DNA of 64,000 nucleotides from Mumia sp. Pv4-285 (lineage in GTDB: Bacteria > Actinomycetota > Actinomycetes > Propionibacteriales > Nocardioidaceae), in NCBI RefSeq assembly GCF_041320275.1, contig NZ_CP162023.1, positions 434,001-498,000 of the forward strand. Reading direction: 5' to 3'. A program made the position numbers and the translations under genes. Of the stretch, positions 62,903 to 64,000 are shown one piece after another; position 1 is the stretch's first letter; every line of letters begins with the position of its first letter. The notes under the pieces are model-generated. The model was not told where the DNA came from. It was given only the letters and a program-made list of their open reading frames with translations, and did no database searches.

Positions 62903-64000
62903 GTGACGACTCCGAATGTGCTCGCGCTCCGCTACGCCTCGCCCGAGATGGTCCGCATCTGGTCCCCCGAGCACAAGATCGTGCTCGAGCGGCGACTCTG
63001 GATCGCCGTGATGGAGGCGCAGCGTGATCTCGGCATCGAGACGCCCGACGGCGTGATCGAGGCGTACGAGGCCGTCGTCGACCAGGTCGACCTGGAGTCG
63101 ATCGCCGCTCGCGAGCGCGTCACGCGCCACGACGTGAAGGCGCGCATCGAGGAGTTCAACGCCCTCGCCGGCCACGAGCACATCCACAAGGGCATGACGT
63201 CGCGCGACCTCACCGAGAACGTCGAGCAGCTCCAGGTCCGCTCGTCGCTCGCGCTCGTGCGCGACCGCGCGGTGGCTGCCCTCGTGCGGCTGGCCGCGCG
63301 GGCGTCGGAGTACGAGGCGCTCGTGATGGCGGGGCGCAGCCACAACGTGCCGGCTCAGACCACGACTCTCGGCAAGCGGTTCGCGACCGTCGCCGACGAG
63401 ATGCTCGTCGGAGTGCAGCGGATCGAAGAGCTGGTCGCCCGCTACCCGATGCGCGGCATCAAGGGCCCGGTGGGGACGGCGCAGGACCAGCTCGACCTGC
63501 TCGGTGGCGACCGTGAGGCGCTGGCCTCGCTCGAGCAGCGCGTCGCGGACCACCTCGGCTTCGACAACGTGCTCACCAGCGTCGGCCAGGTGTACCCGCG
63601 CTCGCTCGACTTCGACGCCCTGAGTGCGCTCGTCCAGCTCGCCGCCGCGCCGTCGAACCTCGCGACGACGGTCCGGCTGATGGCGGGCAACGAGCTGGTC
63701 ACCGAGGGCTTCAAGCCCGGCCAGGTGGGCTCGTCGGCGATGCCGCACAAGATGAACTCGCGCTCGTGCGAGCGGGTCAACGGGTTCGCCGTCGTGCTGC
63801 GCGGCTACCTGTCGATGATCGGAGAGCTGGCGGGCGACCAGTGGAACGAGGGTGACGTCTCGGACTCCGTCGTACGCCGCGTGGCGCTGCCGGACGCGTT
63901 CTACGCCGCCGACGGCCTGTTCGAGACGTTCTTGACGGTGCTCGACGAGTTCGGAGCGTTCCCGGCGGTGGTGCAGCGCGAGCTCGACCGGTACCTGCCG
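62903..64000 (+). CDS. purB: Adenylosuccinate lyase (5' part; runs off the right edge)
   Basis: The first 366 codons are present. LALRYASPEMVRIWSPEHKI opens it; GHEHIHKGMTSRDLTENVEQ (first His region), AGRSHNVPAQTTTLGKRF and the fumarase-superfamily signature GSSAMPHKMNSRSCERV are intact. It splits adenylosuccinate and SAICAR to release fumarate. GTG 62903 is chosen: the ATG 2 nt before it runs straight into a stop, and GACAAT ends 7 nt upstream. Confidence 0.96.
   Translation, partial: MTTPNVLALRYASPEMVRIWSPEHKIVLERRLWIAVMEAQRDLGIETPDGVIEAYEAVVDQVDLESIAARERVTRHDVKARIEEFNALAGHEHIHKGMTSRDLTENVEQLQVRSSLALVRDRAVAALVRLAARASEYEALVMAGRSHNVPAQTTTLGKRFATVADEMLVGVQRIEELVARYPMRGIKGPVGTAQDQLDLLGGDREALASLEQRVADHLGFDNVLTSVGQVYPRSLDFDALSALVQLAAAPSNLATTVRLMAGNELVTEGFKPGQVGSSAMPHKMNSRSCERVNGFAVVLRGYLSMIGELAGDQWNEGDVSDSVVRRVALPDAFYAADGLFETFLTVLDEFGAFPAVVQRELDRYLP

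Overview
The window is 64 kb of very GC-rich chromosomal DNA with dense genes, many GTG starts, ATGA-type gene overlaps and TANNNT -10 boxes placed 6-8 nt before start codons. It suggests a high-GC actinobacterium, most likely near Nocardioidaceae (Nocardioides or a relative). Supporting markers are an fba - DUF3151 - purA neighbourhood, polyphosphate glucokinase, a class E sortase, several F420-type (DUF385/Ddn-like) proteins, and intergenic repeats built on GCTGGTCGAGG. I see no rRNA, tRNA, CRISPR array, insertion sequence or integrase. The genus is an inference.

Left part (about 1-26.8 kb). After a secreted ThuA-like gene cut by the window edge and a phosphotriesterase-like gene whose metal site looks incomplete, there is a large catabolic gene set. 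It is laid out as two pairs of divergent operons. Leftward from 5988: thiolase, SDR, DUF1295 membrane protein, acyl-CoA thioesterase. Rightward from 6144: thiolase-like protein, carotenoid-cleavage-type oxygenase, a fused double HxlR regulator, CoA ligase, VOC protein. Leftward from 16331: SnoaL-like protein, SDR, dihydrodipicolinate-reductase-like dehydrogenase, CoA ligase. Rightward from 16457: a full branched-chain-amino-acid-type ABC importer (two ATPases, two permeases, lipoprotein binding protein), CoA ligase, limonene-epoxide-hydrolase-like protein, CoA ligase, nitronate-monooxygenase-like flavoprotein. An IclR regulator closes it. Both divergent promoter regions carry a 38-bp element that is about 80 percent identical, so the whole set is probably one regulon. 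My reading is import of a hydrophobic carboxylate or its precursor, activation by up to four CoA ligases, oxidative cleavage of a conjugated double bond, epoxide or carbonyl chemistry, and thiolysis. The substrate (apocarotenoid or terpenoid, stilbene or phenylpropanoid, or other) cannot be fixed from sequence alone.

Middle part (26.8-48 kb). A SulP transporter diverges from an alkylsulfatase. A DtxR/IdeR-like iron box precedes a three-gene efeUOB iron uptake operon. Then come ppgK, a DUF421 pair, an aldo/keto reductase with a flavin-binding protein, a small P-loop kinase, a Rho-N domain protein, a cytoplasmic molybdenum oxidoreductase with its flavin reductase, a VKOR, a GH1 beta-glucosidase with an MFS transporter, a SnoaL protein next to an alpha/beta hydrolase that has lost its catalytic Ser and His, an aminotransferase, and a sortase.

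Right part (48-64 kb). Mostly core metabolism: pyrE, GDPD, an rRNA/tRNA methyltransferase, a CoA-disulfide-reductase-like enzyme, fba, DUF3151, a diacylglycerol-kinase-like protein, purA, purD and the start of purB. Interspersed are a TetR regulator divergent from a DUF385 protein across a doubled operator, a 1026-residue membrane-anchored glycoside-hydrolase-like protein, and two tandem Ddn-like proteins. At least thirteen genes in the window look leaderless.
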